Shown here piece by piece: positions 1-12,340 of a stretch of 64,000 nt of DNA. Made by a program: the position numbers and the translations under genes. A model generated the notes under the pieces. It saw nothing but the letters and a program-made list of their open reading frames with translations. It was not told the origin of the DNA and made no database searches. The stretch's first letter is position 1, and the number at the start of each line of letters is the position of its first letter. This stretch comes from Ricinus communis (taxonomy: Eukaryota > Streptophyta > Magnoliopsida > Malpighiales > Euphorbiaceae): contig NC_063256.1 in NCBI RefSeq assembly GCF_019578655.1, positions 12,152,001 to 12,216,000 of the forward strand. Reading direction: 5' to 3'.

Positions 1-144
1 AAAGGCTTTGGTTGAGTCAGTTCTGCCATCAGGTTTAGCCCCATAACTCAAAACATTATATTGTGCTGCTGTAGCTAAAGATGAGGTAAAGAGAAGGATG
101 AGAAGTGCAAGAAATGAAAAAGAGCTCTGTCTTGTATTGGCCAT
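1..144 (-). CDS. Exopolygalacturonase, 5' end only (cut by window edge)
   Basis: The first 48 codons of a GH28 polygalacturonase, read leftwards from the ATG at 144 and cut by the window edge. The N-terminus has a hydrophobic core (about residues 9-26), a likely secretory signal peptide ending near a TAA-Q site. It is followed by the conserved [20 protein letters not shown] block that opens the mature enzyme in the neighbouring PG genes. Only part of exon 1 is present, so the catalytic residues cannot be checked. It is transcribed away from the seven other PG genes, which implies an inversion or an inverted duplication at this end of the array. The close match to PG1-PG3 (KPDG.TDST.AF) places it in group A. 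A TATA box lies about 100 bp upstream on the same strand. Confidence 0.93.
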   Translation of the reverse strand, partial: MANTRQSSFSFLALLILLFTSSLATAAQYNVLSYGAKPDGRTDSTKAF

Positions 145-240
145 ATCTTGAGTTTGTAAAGCCAGCTTGTTCTGTGTGTGTATGGGAGAGATAGAGAGAA
201 TGGAATTAGATTGTGGTACAACTTAAAGGACTCTGAAGGG

Positions 241-250
241 GTATTTATAG
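241..250 (-). promoter_or_regulatory. TATA box of the left-edge PG gene
   Basis: CTATAAATAC read on the - strand, 97-106 bp upstream of the ATG at 144. PG1 has the identical decamer and PG6 and PG7 have CTATAAATAAC at comparable distances, so this is a convincing core promoter element. Confidence 0.75.
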
Positions 251-316
251 AAATTTGAATGCAGTTACTGAAACTGTAGATTGCATGAATAAAACAAAAG
301 TTAGATAAGGGATTAA

Positions 317-340
317 AATAATAATAATAATAATAATAAT
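317..340. repeat. (AAT)8 microsatellite
   Basis: Eight perfect AAT units, upstream of the left-edge PG promoter. Confidence 0.95.
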
Positions 341-3300
341 GACAATAAAAAATAAATAAATAAAAAAAGCAATGTTGATCAACCATAATTAGGGATGGGT
401 CTTGTTTTAGTTTCTAATGGAAGTGTTTTACCTTTCTGAAAATACCCTTTGCTTGTAGAGTTAGACAGCTTGCATTTATGGGTATATACTTTGAAGTACT
501 GCGCTTCCATGTGAAGAATGCTTATACAAGTAGGAAAAAATATACTGTCTGTTATATTCACATTTTAAGTCTTAGCTAAACCTCCCATATTCCCATTCTA
601 CTATTCTACTTTTGGTTTTCTACTTTTTGCAACATGATGAATGTATCTAAATAATCTTATTTGGACTGAATACTTGGAATTTACCTAAAAATGTCATTAC
701 TCTTATGATTGAGCACTGCATATTTACTTTAACTGATCTTATTATTTCTGTTTATCAATTGGTTTCTGTCAGAGTTCAAACTTAGCTTTAGAGTCCTAAA
801 CACCACTACAGTATTAATTGATGTTTGTTCGATTCTTATACATATAGTATTATATCTGTCTAATTAAAGTTTATGCACTTTTTTGAATTTTTTTATAGAT
901 TATAAATAAATGAAGAACAAATTCAACTTCAAAATCTTATTTAAATTGAAATATAGTAATTGCACTTTTAAATTGATATTAAAAATGTAAATAGTAAATA
1001 CTCAAACTTTGTTTTATTCTTTTGTATATATATTAAAATTTAATTTAGAGCGCAACGAATAGAATTTTTATAAATAGTAAAATACTACTTTAAGAATTCT
1101 AATACAGCTGCTGCATATCTAACATTTAAACTCAAGATATTAATTAATAATTTATCTTATTGAATACGGTTTTCAAATTTTAGAATGTTGAACATACTCA
1201 ATATACAAACTTTTCTTTTGTCATATATACATATAACAGATGCAAACAAAAGATGTATGACATATGATTTTCTTTTTGAATATTATTAATTTTTTGTTAT
1301 AATTAATATAATACAATAAATATATGGATATAAATAGGACAAATGCACGTACATGGTTGCTTGATAAGGTAGTAAATTAAGAAAAAAGAGTCACAGCTTC
1401 ACCGTTAACGTGACAGTGGAAAACATCTTATCCAAAGCCACCAGAAGAGAGCCACAGCCTTCGTTTCTTCTTTTTCCCGTGTATTATAATTATAAATTAT
1501 AATCTCTTTGCTTTAAGTACAAGACACAATCTCTCCTTTTCTCATTAAAACCATCTCGTCCTCATATTTAACTTCATTTTTCTCCATGGTTATGGGACAT
1601 GGAAAGATGGGGGAAATTCCTCACCCGAAAAGAATTAATGGGTATGCGATCAATAGGGTTTTGTGCCTGGCAATAATTTTATTTTATTTATTTTATTCTT
1701 TTTTGTTCTTGAATGAGTAACAGACAAGACAGCCACTTTTGTGCATTAATTAATTGACATTTCCACGACAACATCAAAGTTTAAAACGGAAGAAGAAGAA
1801 GAAGATGATGATGATGATTGTAACAACTGTTGCAACATGAGAGTGTAACGTGACATGTCGTAGAGTAGGAGAATGGGAAAAAGTTGGCATCCTGTTTATC
1901 CAGCTTCTCGCTACACATGCTTTATATGGAACATCATTGTCCCTAAATCTTCTTTCTTCTCTTAGTTATTAGGGTTTTTTACCTTTTTTCTTTTTTCCTT
2001 TTAAGGTTTCATTCAGAATATCGCTGTAAACGGAGTTATAAATATTTCAATCAGCTAAAGTAATATTTCTTTTTTCTTTTTCTTTAATCTTTCATTTTGG
2101 TTCTCGTATACAAACTTATGATGTAAGATCGTACACTTAACTTAAATTATTATTGAGCATAATTATAAGTATTGATTTTTGTTAATCATATTCTGAAGAC
2201 CCAAGAAATTTTTAATACAACAGCATATTCCAAATTATTCTTTTCAGGTGGATGTATAATTTTCCATTTTACTCAAAAAGGAACAGAAATCTCACAAGTG
2301 TAAAGGTAATAAGTAGGTCGTTATGGGCACTGGCCCAAATAATCGGCAGCCCCATAACTATGGGCTCTGAACATTGTTATAAAGTTTTGTTCTTAAAAGA
2401 CGTTCAAAGAACATAGTTTCAATAATTTCCAAAAAAAGGAAGATAGTTTTAGGTTCACATGCCTGGCTAATTAAGTTTCTTAGTCAATTATTTCTATTTC
2501 TTGTAATTGGGAAGTTCAAGAAGAATTCCATATGTGGTAAACCTAATAACTCTGCTCAAACCTAATAAGGTTAGTTGAATACAGTTAAAAAAGTTGAAGA
2601 AGCTGATTACAATTTTTGTCAGGATCATGCATATATTTTCAGAAGCAAGCAATTGACTTACAAGAGATGGTGATCATGCGTCTTTATCCTGATTATATCA
2701 TTTCTGCCATGCAGAAGAAGAAGAAGAAGAATCAATATTGCCGCCATGCATGTATATAATTAATTTTTCCATGGAGACAGACAGCCAATACAATTTCAAA
2801 AGCCATAGTAATTTACGTGTTAGATTTTAGAACCAGAGTCCTGCTCCTGCAGGTTACAGGCACATGTCTTTATTGGCCACCACAAATTATATCAACATAT
2901 ATACATGCTTTTTAATTTTGACATATATATGGCTAAGAGATGATGATTTCCTAGTAACCTTCTACTTAACTTTTTTTTTTATTATTATTATTTATTTTAA
3001 TGTTGGACATTTCATTAAGAAAAGTCCCATGCCCATGTGATGAACTCAAGGGTTAGTTGGATAGAGATTAAAGTCCCATTGCTTTATAGTTCAAATTTGA
3101 AATTTTTGGGTCTGCCTTAGTTGGCATATAATATGACATATGATAAGATATTGGGATTAATATGAGTAATTTTAAAAAAGGAAAATGCTAAACATTCCAT
3201 TAATAAGTTGAGTCGAAATGGTAAGAGTCAGGTCAATGGTTTAATTAATTCTTGGAAGGTAGTGATTAAAATTCTTAAGTATTACCATTGATACACACAA

Positions 3301-3399
3301 AATAGCAGAATTAGGGGGCCAGTAAGGGGTAACTGCCCCAGCAATAAATTTGCCACCTCCATTCCTTTTTTATTTATAGGAATTTGATTGAAATTGAAT
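341..3399. other. Intergenic, AT-rich, no gene recognised
   Basis: No credible coding exon on either strand. Short purine-rich runs occur at about 1790-1817 ((GAA)n followed by (GAT)n) and 2712-2731 ((GAA)n). The remainder is AT-rich sequence with many stops in all frames. Confidence 0.6.
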
Positions 3400-3870
3400 T
3401 CTGGATCGATACCGGAAGCGAATATAAAAAAATATGAAATAAAATATAAAGAAATGAAAGAGGATCGGATTCTATGTATATTGTATTTGAGAAAAAAAAA
3501 GGTCGACAGATTCTAAATTATAACGAATTTTAGGGCCCGCTCGACTCCCTTATTATTTTTATCCCGTTATCCAATAAATGCCCAAAATTCCTAATAATAT
3601 TCAATTTAAAGTGAGTAAACAAAATTTCAAATTTTTTCTTTGGCCCCATTTTCGATAAAAATGCTTAACGAAAGTTTGGGTTCCGATTTTTTGAATTTCT
3701 AATTGAAAAAAATTGGATTATGGAAATTCCATTTTCCCTACGATTTTAATATTTTTCTTTTGAAATAAGGATAAATACAAATGGCGTTTTCTTAAGTCCA
3801 AGCGATCTTTTTGTATGCATTTGCCCCATCCAATTGAGGTATTTGAATTGATTATAAAAACATGAGTTTA
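3400..3870 (+). other. Plastid-derived nuclear insertion (NUPT), rps18 and its upstream spacer
   Basis: The right end (3767-3870) aligns codon by codon with the start of plastid rps18. The DNA to its left has the look of plastid intergenic spacer, with several short GC-containing blocks unlike the surrounding nuclear DNA, and is probably the rpl33-rps18 spacer. The right boundary is sharp: rps18 similarity stops after CATGAGTTTA at 3870. The left boundary is approximate because I cannot align the spacer. Substitutions and a frameshift show the insertion is not recent. Identification of the spacer part is inferred from its continuity with the rps18 piece. Confidence 0.65.
3767..3870 (+). pseudogene. 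rps18: Plastid ribosomal protein S18 fragment, decayed
   Basis: Reads as the first ~35 codons of plastid ribosomal protein S18. The initiator is mutated to AAG (3767-3769), followed by D-K-x-K and then the FLKxKRSF block. A 1-nt loss near the LPP position shifts the frame. The nucleotide match resumes through ATTGATTATAAAAACATGAG, corresponding to the IDYRNMS region of S18. It is truncated at 3870 and cannot be functional: no start codon, a frameshift, and the 3' two thirds missing. It is a relic of organelle-to-nucleus DNA transfer. Confidence 0.8.
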
Positions 3871-4285
3871 TATATATAGATAAACTTTTAGATTATTGTC
3901 ACTTTTTATTATTTTTCTCTTAAATTTTGTCATTCTAGCTATATTTTCTGGATCGCACTGTAGGGACATATTCATTGCAGACAAATTTACCAAAAAAAAA
4001 AAGAAAAAACACTGTTAATTAGCTCGTTGATCAAAGTCAATAACTGAAAGATAACAAATAATGACCACATACATGGTAGCACTAGTTAGGAAAATCATTT
4101 AGAGCAATTTTTCTTATGGTTGTTGCCTATAAAAATGTGAGTACACAGTAAATTATGTAATAAATAGGTGCAATGCATATGATTGCATAGAATAATAAAA
4201 TGTAGAACTAATTAATTTGAATTTGAGTTAATTAACATAATGTGACTGAATCATGTAACAAGTATAGTACGGATATTAATATATT

Positions 4286-4306
4286 GATGATGATGATGAT
4301 GATGAT
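4286..4306. repeat. (GAT)7 microsatellite
   Basis: Seven perfect GAT units. Confidence 0.95.
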
Positions 4307-4339
4307 CAATATACATGCAAACCCATGAACATGCTGCCT

Positions 4340-4422
4340 CTAGAAACAAAAATTGCCCGAAACATGGAATCCTGAAACAAGGAAATTTGCACATTTTAGA
4401 GAAGTTTTTGGTTCCTTTTTCC
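4340..4422. repeat. Diverged noncoding segment shared with 14696-14764
   Basis: The segment carries AAATTGCCCGAAACA...GGAATCCTGAAACAAGGAA and then TTTTTGGTTCC. The segment at 14696-14764 carries the same blocks in the same order: AATTGCCCAAAAACAGGGAA, CCCCTAAACAGGGGAA, TTCTTGGTTTTTCCCC. Both lie several kilobases upstream of a group A PG gene (PG1 and PG2). The most likely reading is a remnant of the tandem duplication. An old repeat or an unannotated noncoding RNA is possible. Confidence 0.4.
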
Positions 4423-6482
4423 TTATCTTGCTGCTTTTCTTTAATGTGTACTGTGTGTGCTTCGAAGACATGGATTTATACAAGACATATATGCTCAAAA
4501 TTCTCAGTTGTGCTTGAAGGGCCATCCTTGTCTGTCCTATTGTTGAAGGTCATCTGGCCTAAAATAATGGATTTTGACCCTTCTTTTTCTTTCTATCTCT
4601 TCTTCCATAATAGAAAGAGTCCTATATTCCAAGCTCCAACTGTTAACTATATAATAAAATCTGCCCTTATATGCTATATGTTTAATTAAGTCATGAAATA
4701 TCAGGGGAAAAATATTAAATTAGTTATATACTAGTTTAGAGCACCAATTCTGCAGTTGTGTATAATAATAAACAAGCTTAAAAATAATTTAAACAGTTAA
4801 TAATAAAGCAATAATATACTAGTTCATGATTCTGCATTTAGAGCTTTTACATTTTTATTTTTGTCGGTCGAAAAAATCTCATAATAATAAAAATAATTTT
4901 AATAGACTCTATTTATCATGTAATTTATATATAAAATTAATTATAATGAGACGTATTAACAAAAACTAATTAATATTGAACCAACTTTGTAATTGCAATT
5001 GCGGCCAGCCACGATGTTGACCTTTTTCTTTTCTTTTTTTCTCCTCTTTTAATCTTTTTGTTCCTTGCTTATAATTAAAGTCTACAAACTTTTTTCAAAC
5101 CTTGACAAGCTAATCATATCCATGCATGAACTAATTAGATTATAATTAATTACGTTGCCTTTTGAAGAAATCCCATTTTTAAATTAAACATAAGAAAAGG
5201 GTTGCATACGAATAATGTTATTTTAATTAACATTCAGATGTCTAATTATTTTATGTGGTTTGTAATAATGATTGGGATTTGGTAATCTTATTATTGAATT
5301 GGCTAAGAATAATTATGCTCGTAATAGGAATTTTCTGAGCATTAATGATAAAAGAAAATTGGTCCGTCTGAGCAGATGGAAGTCAAATTAAGAAACTGAT
5401 TAATCGAATCGGTCACTTTGATTATAGAAAAACTATTTTTATATGAGGAATGAGGGGTCTTAATGTTAAATTAAATCTGTCAGTTTTAAATAAATATATA
5501 GAAATTTTTTGATTGGTTGATGACCGGTTAATACTAATAGACTTTTTTAAAAAAAAAAAAAAAAGAAATCAACTGCTTATTTTTTAGGGTAATTACTATT
5601 TAATTCTTAACTTTTATTTTAATATATGAGCCGTTTTTTATCTCAATTTTTTTTTTAAATTTTTCAAAATTAACTTTTAATTTCAGACTAAATTTTAAAA
5701 TATTTATAATTTAGTCCCTAAACTTTTACCAAGTATGAAATATATTTAAGATTAATTCTTTTATCATACTAGAGTGAAATTATAAATTTTAATAGGAATA
5801 ATACTTAGTTGTATAATAAGTTAATTCTAGTATTTAATAAAATTTATTAATTATCATTTTTACTTGCTTGAATTTTTAGCACAATTTAATTCTAAAAATT
5901 TAAATATTTTAAAAATATTTATATTTAAAGCAACATTATCAAATTAGTGTATAACTTAATCTGAATTATTAAAATACAATAAATATTTATAGTTAGAAAT
6001 ATTTATTTATATTATTATTTTGATAGGCATTAAATTAAACTATGCTAAAATTCTATTTGAATTTGATAAAATAATTAATTTTAAATGATTTTAATACTAA
6101 ATAAGAAATTTAAAGATCAAATTATAATTTTAACTTTCAATTTAATGCATAAGATTAGTGCTTTGTTTTATAAAAACATAAGAGGAGTTTAATATAATAA
6201 AATCAACACAGAGGCAATTTATATAATAGAGTAAAAATGAGAAGGTAAATTTTTTAATTAAGCTAAGTTATAATTTGATTAGCCGAACCGCGAGGGATTC
6301 TAATTTTAGGTAGCAAATGCATGTGGGTGGGGGCGAAATCTTGAAAAGGAGACAAAAGGGTAAGTATGCCACTCCTGGATAAAACGTAGGGATCTGTGCC
6401 CACCATTTCAGTTTAGGGCAAGTTTTTTCAGTTCATACATGTTACTTTTTTCTTTTTTGGTAAATAAAAGTGAAGAGGGGCT
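4423..6482. other. Intergenic, AT-rich, no gene recognised
   Basis: No coding exon recognised. 5580-6240 is extremely AT-rich with phrases such as TTTAGTCCCTAAACTTT that recur in old plant MITEs, but I could not define ends or a target duplication. Confidence 0.5.
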
Positions 6483-6925
6483 AGGGTTGAGCAAAACTGA
6501 ATCCGAACTAACTGAACTGATCATGGCTTTTGTTTGAATTTTTCTATTTGATTTTAATTGTTTGAAAGCTGAAAGAATTTCGATTTGGTTTGATTTTTTT
6601 TTCTTTTTTTGAAGAAGTTTTTCGGTTAAGTTGAATTGACCAAATTTCTATTCTTCTCATTATTAGATATTTTCATATATTATAAAAATTCATAATTTAA
6701 AAGTTTTTTAGTTAATATAATTAAAAATATGAAAATATTAATTAATCTAAAAAGTAAAAAAAAAAATCGATGAACCGAATTGAACCAAATTGAAATTATT
6801 TCTTCCATCGGTTTGCTTTCTTGGTTTGGTTTGTTCAATTTGCTATTTTAAGAAACTTAATTTTTTAACTCTTTTTAGCACGATTCGACTTTAAAACCGA
6901 ATCAACCGTTTGTACATTCTTAAAA
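6483..6925. mobile_element. hAT-like MITE remnant, copy 1
   Basis: Left end reads AGGGTTGAGCAAAACTGAA. The right end, read on the opposite strand, is AGAATGTACAAACGGTTGA, an imperfect terminal inverted repeat. Internally it carries GGTTTGGTTTG on one strand and GAACCGAATTGAACC on the other. This 'CCGAACCGAA / GGTTCGGTT' MITE type is widespread in eudicots and usually assigned to hAT. A second relative lies at 35105-35522. No intact 8-bp target duplication is visible, so the ends are approximate. Confidence 0.5.
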
Positions 6926-9690
6926 ATATCTAATAGTAACATTTTTCATTGGATATGAATATATAAGTTATTTATTGTTCTACTACCAAATATTCAAAGA
7001 ATCATATTTAGAGCTTATCACTACAATATCAACTCCAAAACTAAAAGAGGGAGACCCAATTAAAGCATAACAAAAGCTATTGTCATGAGATATAAATACC
7101 TCAAGAATCTTCCCTCCCTTCAGAATCTGAATTCAGATTACCATCATCATCGTTTGATAGCAAATTATTATTAGAGTTTTAATTTGCCTCGCATCTCTCT
7201 TAAGTCGCTTCATAACATCACTATATTAAAACAGTAATGATTAAATTAACTGATTTAATAATAATTAAAAAGACTTCAGCATTCTGAACCGTAGCAAATT
7301 TAATAATAAATATTAAATAATTTTGGTCTGTGGCAAGTTTGTGGTACAGAAAAATCAAAATTAAACAAGCAGCTTGAAAATTATTTGAGGACTACATTTT
7401 GGTTACTTAATTTATATTTCCTTGGGGCAGAATCTGAAATGTGAATGAAGGAAAAGAATAGGAAGTAACATTTGTAATTCCCGTCTCTTTTTTCTTCCAT
7501 TTCTTTCGGTGCAAGGAACTATTGCCTAACATTTGTAACGATTAACAGATTTTGGCACATGATCAGCTAATTAATTGTTAGAATCAAACAAGAAGACTGA
7601 ATCAAAAGAAATTAAAAATCATGTTTTTTTCTTTCCTTAAAAATTGTGAAAATTATAATAACAAGCATCAGGTGTAATAAATGGGTTATCCGTTATTCAC
7701 TCCACCTGTCATGTTCGACTCTATGTTGCCATGCGTATGTATGGTCTATGGTGAATCTCTATCCAAACTTACTGCTCTCAAATTCGCTCCATACATCTAC
7801 TGGCACCTCAACTTGTTTGAAAAAATTTGACATCTTTTGGAACTTTCGAAGCAACCTTTTAACCACCTAAAATTTATATATTTAATTACTTTTAAGCCTT
7901 TTGGTGCTGACATGGAGGTGTCTTTTGGTGCTGATATGGAGGCGTGTTCTATTTATGCATGTTGATTGTCCGAACAAAATTAATATTAAAAATTATATTT
8001 GGTCTTTATAATATTTATAAAATATTAAAATAATATATTTTCTAAAATTTTAGATGGATAAAAAGACATTTTATAAAAACTATAAAATATTTAAAAATTT
8101 TAAAGAAACTGAAAAATTATGGAATATTAAGAAAATGAGGGGTCAAAAAGATATTTAAAAATTTACAAATTATAAAAAGAATTGAGGAGACTGAGATTTC
8201 TTATAAAAATTATAAGGATCAAATAAAATATTTAAAAATAGTCAAATATATATATTCAGACTAGAAATTTAGAAAGATGATAGACTTTTTTGTACATATT
8301 AAAATGGCTATAAATGTAATTGGACTTTCAAATTCCTAAATTCATAGCCATATGCTTTTTTGTTTAGGATAGTATTTTCACTCGTCAAGAAGATTTTTAA
8401 TTTACATATCTTATCATTATTTAATAGATATATTCAATTACTGGCCGAACTGAACTGAATTTAAAATTTTTAAATTTAGATTCGAGCTGAGTTTGATTTA
8501 ATTATTAGACTATAATATTTTGATTAAATTCAATATTAACTAAAATTATAAAAATAATATTCTCCAATTTAATTTTTTTTTATTAAGTTATCGGATGAAT
8601 TTAAAAAAAAATTTACACCGACAAAAAATAATCAAAATTTTCCGGATTGAGGGGTAGGGTGGACCTAGAAGAAAATATGTTGATGCGTGGTGATTGTGTG
8701 GGTGTTTGATCCCAAGTGCAAGCAAGTAATAACAGCAGTGCCGGGAATAAAGAGGGTGGAGGCGGCGGTGCATGTTTGTTGTCGTGTGCTGTGCCTTGTG
8801 AGAAGCTAGCTGTTAGTCTCTTCATTTGATTGGATTAGATCTTTTTACCAAAAAAAAAAAAATAAATAAATAAATTTTTTGAAGTGGTGATTTTTTTATA
8901 TTAGATTTCTATTTAATATGGGTCTAATCCAATTTTATAAATTATGATATTCGTATTATACATTATAATCTAATTCAATTTGATTTAGGGCGTTACGAAA
9001 AAATTCATTCAAATAAAATAATGATATTTTATTTTTTCATATTATTTTTATTTTTGAAAATAATTATTTTATTAAATTAAGAGATAAAATTAAAATATAA
9101 AAATTAAAATAAAATATTATTATTTTATTAAAGAAGTCTTTTAATGATGTATCATGGGCACCTTTTATTAAAGTAATTGAAGGAGCATATTCCATGATAA
9201 TAATAGAGATTATACATACATCTAGCCTAACAGAACTACTTAGGAAGGATATTGCATAGAATGAATAGCCATTTCCTTCCAACAATAATGTTAGAAAAAT
9301 CATATTCTGAAATAGTATTTTGTATCAAAATTTGATGGAAATAAAATAACAATAACAATAAAAATACATTCTTACATCTTTCTCAAATAATAATTATCTT
9401 TTCTCTATTCGTAATTCGTAATTCGTATATATAATAGTGGATTTTAATATATAATCTTCCTACCAATTTTGTATTTGTTAAAGTTTAGGAATCTGATAAA
9501 TTTCACTAAATTTCATGTTTCTTTTTTTTTCTCTCTTGATTTATTTAAAATGGTGACCATAAAATTGAATGCTATTCTGCAAGTCTATTGAAGCAAATAT
9601 GACCCATTTAGAAAATAAAAAAACACAAAAAAGAAATTAAAAATAAAAATGCTGTTTCTATCCATCTATATATTCCCACTACAGAATTCC
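6926..9690. other. Intergenic, contains an unexplained GC-richer patch
   Basis: Mostly AT-rich and noncoding. 7950-8330 contains short degenerate direct repeats of the type AAAATTATAAGGATCAAATA. 8640-8830 is clearly richer in G and C than its surroundings and is open on the - strand for about 70 codons with a proline run, but resembles no family I know and has no recognisable splice context. It may be a decayed gene or transposon fragment. Confidence 0.4.
7898..7945. repeat. 24-bp tandem duplication
   Basis: Two adjacent 24-nt units (7898-7921 and 7922-7945) beginning CTTTTGGTGCTGAYATGGAG, differing at two positions. Confidence 0.9.
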
Positions 9691-9700
9691 CTATAAATAC
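9691..9700 (+). promoter_or_regulatory. TATA box of PG1
   Basis: CTATAAATAC, 80-89 bp before the PG1 ATG. It is identical to the decamer in front of the left-edge PG gene. A (CT)11 tract (9748-9769) lies in the predicted 5' UTR, a common feature of plant leaders. Confidence 0.8.
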
Positions 9701-9779
9701 TACATTTAAATGCTTCAATTTCCACTACTCCGCATTCTGCAAACACGTCTCTCTCTCTCTCTCTCTCTCATTACAAAAA

Positions 9780-11752
9780 ATGGCAAACCCAATTAACTGT
9801 ATTATCCATGTAGTCCTCTTGGTTTCCTTTACCTCATATTCAGCAATGGCATCTGTGCAATACAATGTGCTGAATTTTGGGGCCAAACCTGACGGCAAAA
9901 CAGATTCAGCAAAGGCATTTCTTGCTGCCTGGACACAAGCATGCGCCTCTACGAAATCATCCACCATTTATGTTCCTAATGGAAGGTTCTTCCTAAGCAA
10001 AATAGCATTTCAAGGTTCTTGCAAGAACAATGCTATTGGGTTCAGTATAGGCGGCACCCTTGTCGCTCCTTCAGATTATAGGGTCCTTGGAAGTGCCAAG
10101 AATTGGATAATCTTTCAACATGTTAATGGGGTTACTGTTTCTGGTGGAACTCTTGATGGTCAAGGCACAGGATTGTGGTCCTGCAAGGCTTCTGGCAAGA
10201 GTTGCCCCTACGGTGCAACGGTAAGTCTGCAATTGTTCATTTATCTATCAATCAAAGTTACAAGCAAACCATCCTTCACTGCTGGCTTTATGTTTTATTT
10301 GTTCCGATACCACTTGACCGATATGCAGTATATATATTCTATTTGTACCCTTTGCCAAAAGAATAAGAAATTGGGAAGGAATTACACAATTCTAGAGTAA
10401 CCAAATTTCGTACAGTTTTTTTTCCGAAATCAAGAACGTGTGAAGGGTCTCCCATGTGCTCATAATAACTCAATGAAATTATTTAATGGGATGCATTCAT
10501 AATTATTCTGATTATTCCTGTTTGCATGTGCAGTCACTGGAATTCACAAATTCAAACAACATTGTAATCAAGGGATTAGCATCGCTAAACAGTCAACTGT
10601 TCCACATTGTCATCAATGAATGCCAAAACGTCAAAGTTCAAGGGGTGAAAATCTCAGCCTCCGGCAGTAGCCCCAACACTGATGGCATTCATGTTGAAGC
10701 ATCAACTGGTGTCACAATCCTCAGCTCTAAAATTGGAACAGGGGATGATTGTGTGTCAATTGGTCCTGGTACCTCTAATTTGTGGATTGAAAATGTTGCA
10801 TGTGGTCCTGGCCATGGTATCAGGTAAAACAAATACTGTTATTTACCCCTGAACATATGAATAATTTGACCCTTCTTGGTAGTGATATGGTTATAGAAGC
10901 ACTAAAATTACCAAATGCGTGTTGGGTTGCAGCATTGGAAGTTTAGGTAAGGATGCTCAAGAAAATGGAGTGCAGAATGTGACAGTCACTGCTAGTACAT
11001 TTACTGGTACAGATAATGGAGTGAGAATCAAGACTTGGGGAAGACCCAGCAGTGGTTTTGCTAGAAGCATTCGTTTTCAGCATGTTGTCATGAATAACGT
11101 TCAGAATCCAATTGTGATTGACCAAAATTACTGCCCAGATAACAAGAATTGCCCTGGTCAGGTAGGCTAATTTATCCCAACTAATTCTTTATTTTAATCA
11201 AATTTAATCTTTGTTACATTGAAATATATTTTATGCACTTGAACTTTTTATTGAACCTTTTAATTTTTATTGTATTAATTATATTCTTATACCTTTTTTT
11301 TTTTTTACTAAGGATTCAATAGTCTTTACTCAAATTTAAAATACAAATACAAAAATTTAATAAAATAAGTAAAAATCTCATAAAATATGTATAATAAATC
11401 TATAATCCGGATAAAAACAAAATTATAACCAATTAATAGAATTAAAATAAAAATTCAACCAAAAAATTAAAGAGTTCAATAATGAGTTTTGCCACTCTTT
11501 TTCCTGACTAACTACTTTTATGTGTTAAAACAGGTTTCCGGAGTAAAAATTAGTGATGTGACATATTTAGACATACATGGATCATCAGCAACAGAAGTTG
11601 CAGTAAAATTTGATTGCAGCAAGAAGTACCCATGCAGTGGGATTAAATTACAAGATGTAAAGCTCACTTACATGAACCAACCAGCTGAAGCAGCATGTGC
11701 CAATGCTGGTGGAACAGCTTCTGGCTATGTTCAGCCCACAAGCTGTCTATGA
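9780..11752 (+). CDS. PG1: exopolygalacturonase (GH28), complete, group A
   Basis: Exons 9780-10220, 10534-10823, 10933-11161 and 11534-11752; all introns GT-AG; 1179 nt, 392 residues. Predicted to remove galacturonic acid from the non-reducing end of homogalacturonan (EC 3.2.1.67-type) in the wall. The exo activity is inferred from resemblance to pollen exo-PGs, not shown by the sequence. A hydrophobic signal peptide covers about residues 8-25, and the mature start is [18 protein letters not shown]28 active-site blocks are all present: NTDG (195-198), GDDC (217-220, catalytic Asp pair), GHG (240-242) and RIK (275-277). Paired cysteines occur in exon 1 (SCKASGKSC) and near the end (PTSCL). 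The start is the first ATG after the CT-rich leader and heads the signal peptide. Length and intron positions match the other six genes. Intron 3 (372 nt) has a weak inverted-repeat look and may hold an old MITE. Confidence 0.95.
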
Positions 11753-12340
11753 TAGGAAATTACACAGGCCAATCGGGCTAGTAGTCCTTGCGATGGATAG
11801 GCCAAGGATTTTAAACCCTGACAGTCTCATTTTCTTCTTTTGGAAAAGTAGCAAAATTCTTGTATTTAGGCTTGATCAAGGATAATACATCTATATATAT
11901 AGATATACATATATAAAAATTTAAGCTGTACTTGCATTGTCCTGGGGTTACTTGGAACCCGGGATTGTAATTATATGACAAGAACAATATATGTCATTAC
12001 CAAGCATGCATTTTGCTTGGCCTTTTTCTTATCATGAATCTTCACAAACAAATTTTGGCTTTTGCAATGCCCCACGCATATGTCCTAAATAATATATAAA
12101 AGACACATGCAAGGTATTAGACTTCACCTAATCGTACTTTGGATTGTAATTTTCTTAATTCCTTTGTTTCTTTCTGTCTTCATAAAACTACTATGTTCTC
12201 TTAGCTTGATTTCAAGTAATTGATAGACTTATTATCTTTAATTGATTCTAAAGTTTTTTTTATTTATTCATTTTATCTCTTATCAACCAACTGAAAAGAA
12301 ATATATTACAAGACATTAATTGGAGAGTATAGAAGAAATT
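11753..12340. other. 3' flank of PG1, intergenic
   Basis: Presumed 3' UTR and AT-rich spacer; no further gene seen. Confidence 0.5.

Noticed and set aside
4315..4689. 124-codon open frame on the + strand
   Set aside because: No recognisable domain. It overlaps a noncoding segment repeated at 14.7 kb without frame conservation.
10221..10400. Read-through of PG1 exon 1 into intron 1
   Set aside because: A clean GT donor at 10221 matches the exon 1 end in all paralogues, and the read-through sequence has no GH28 similarity.
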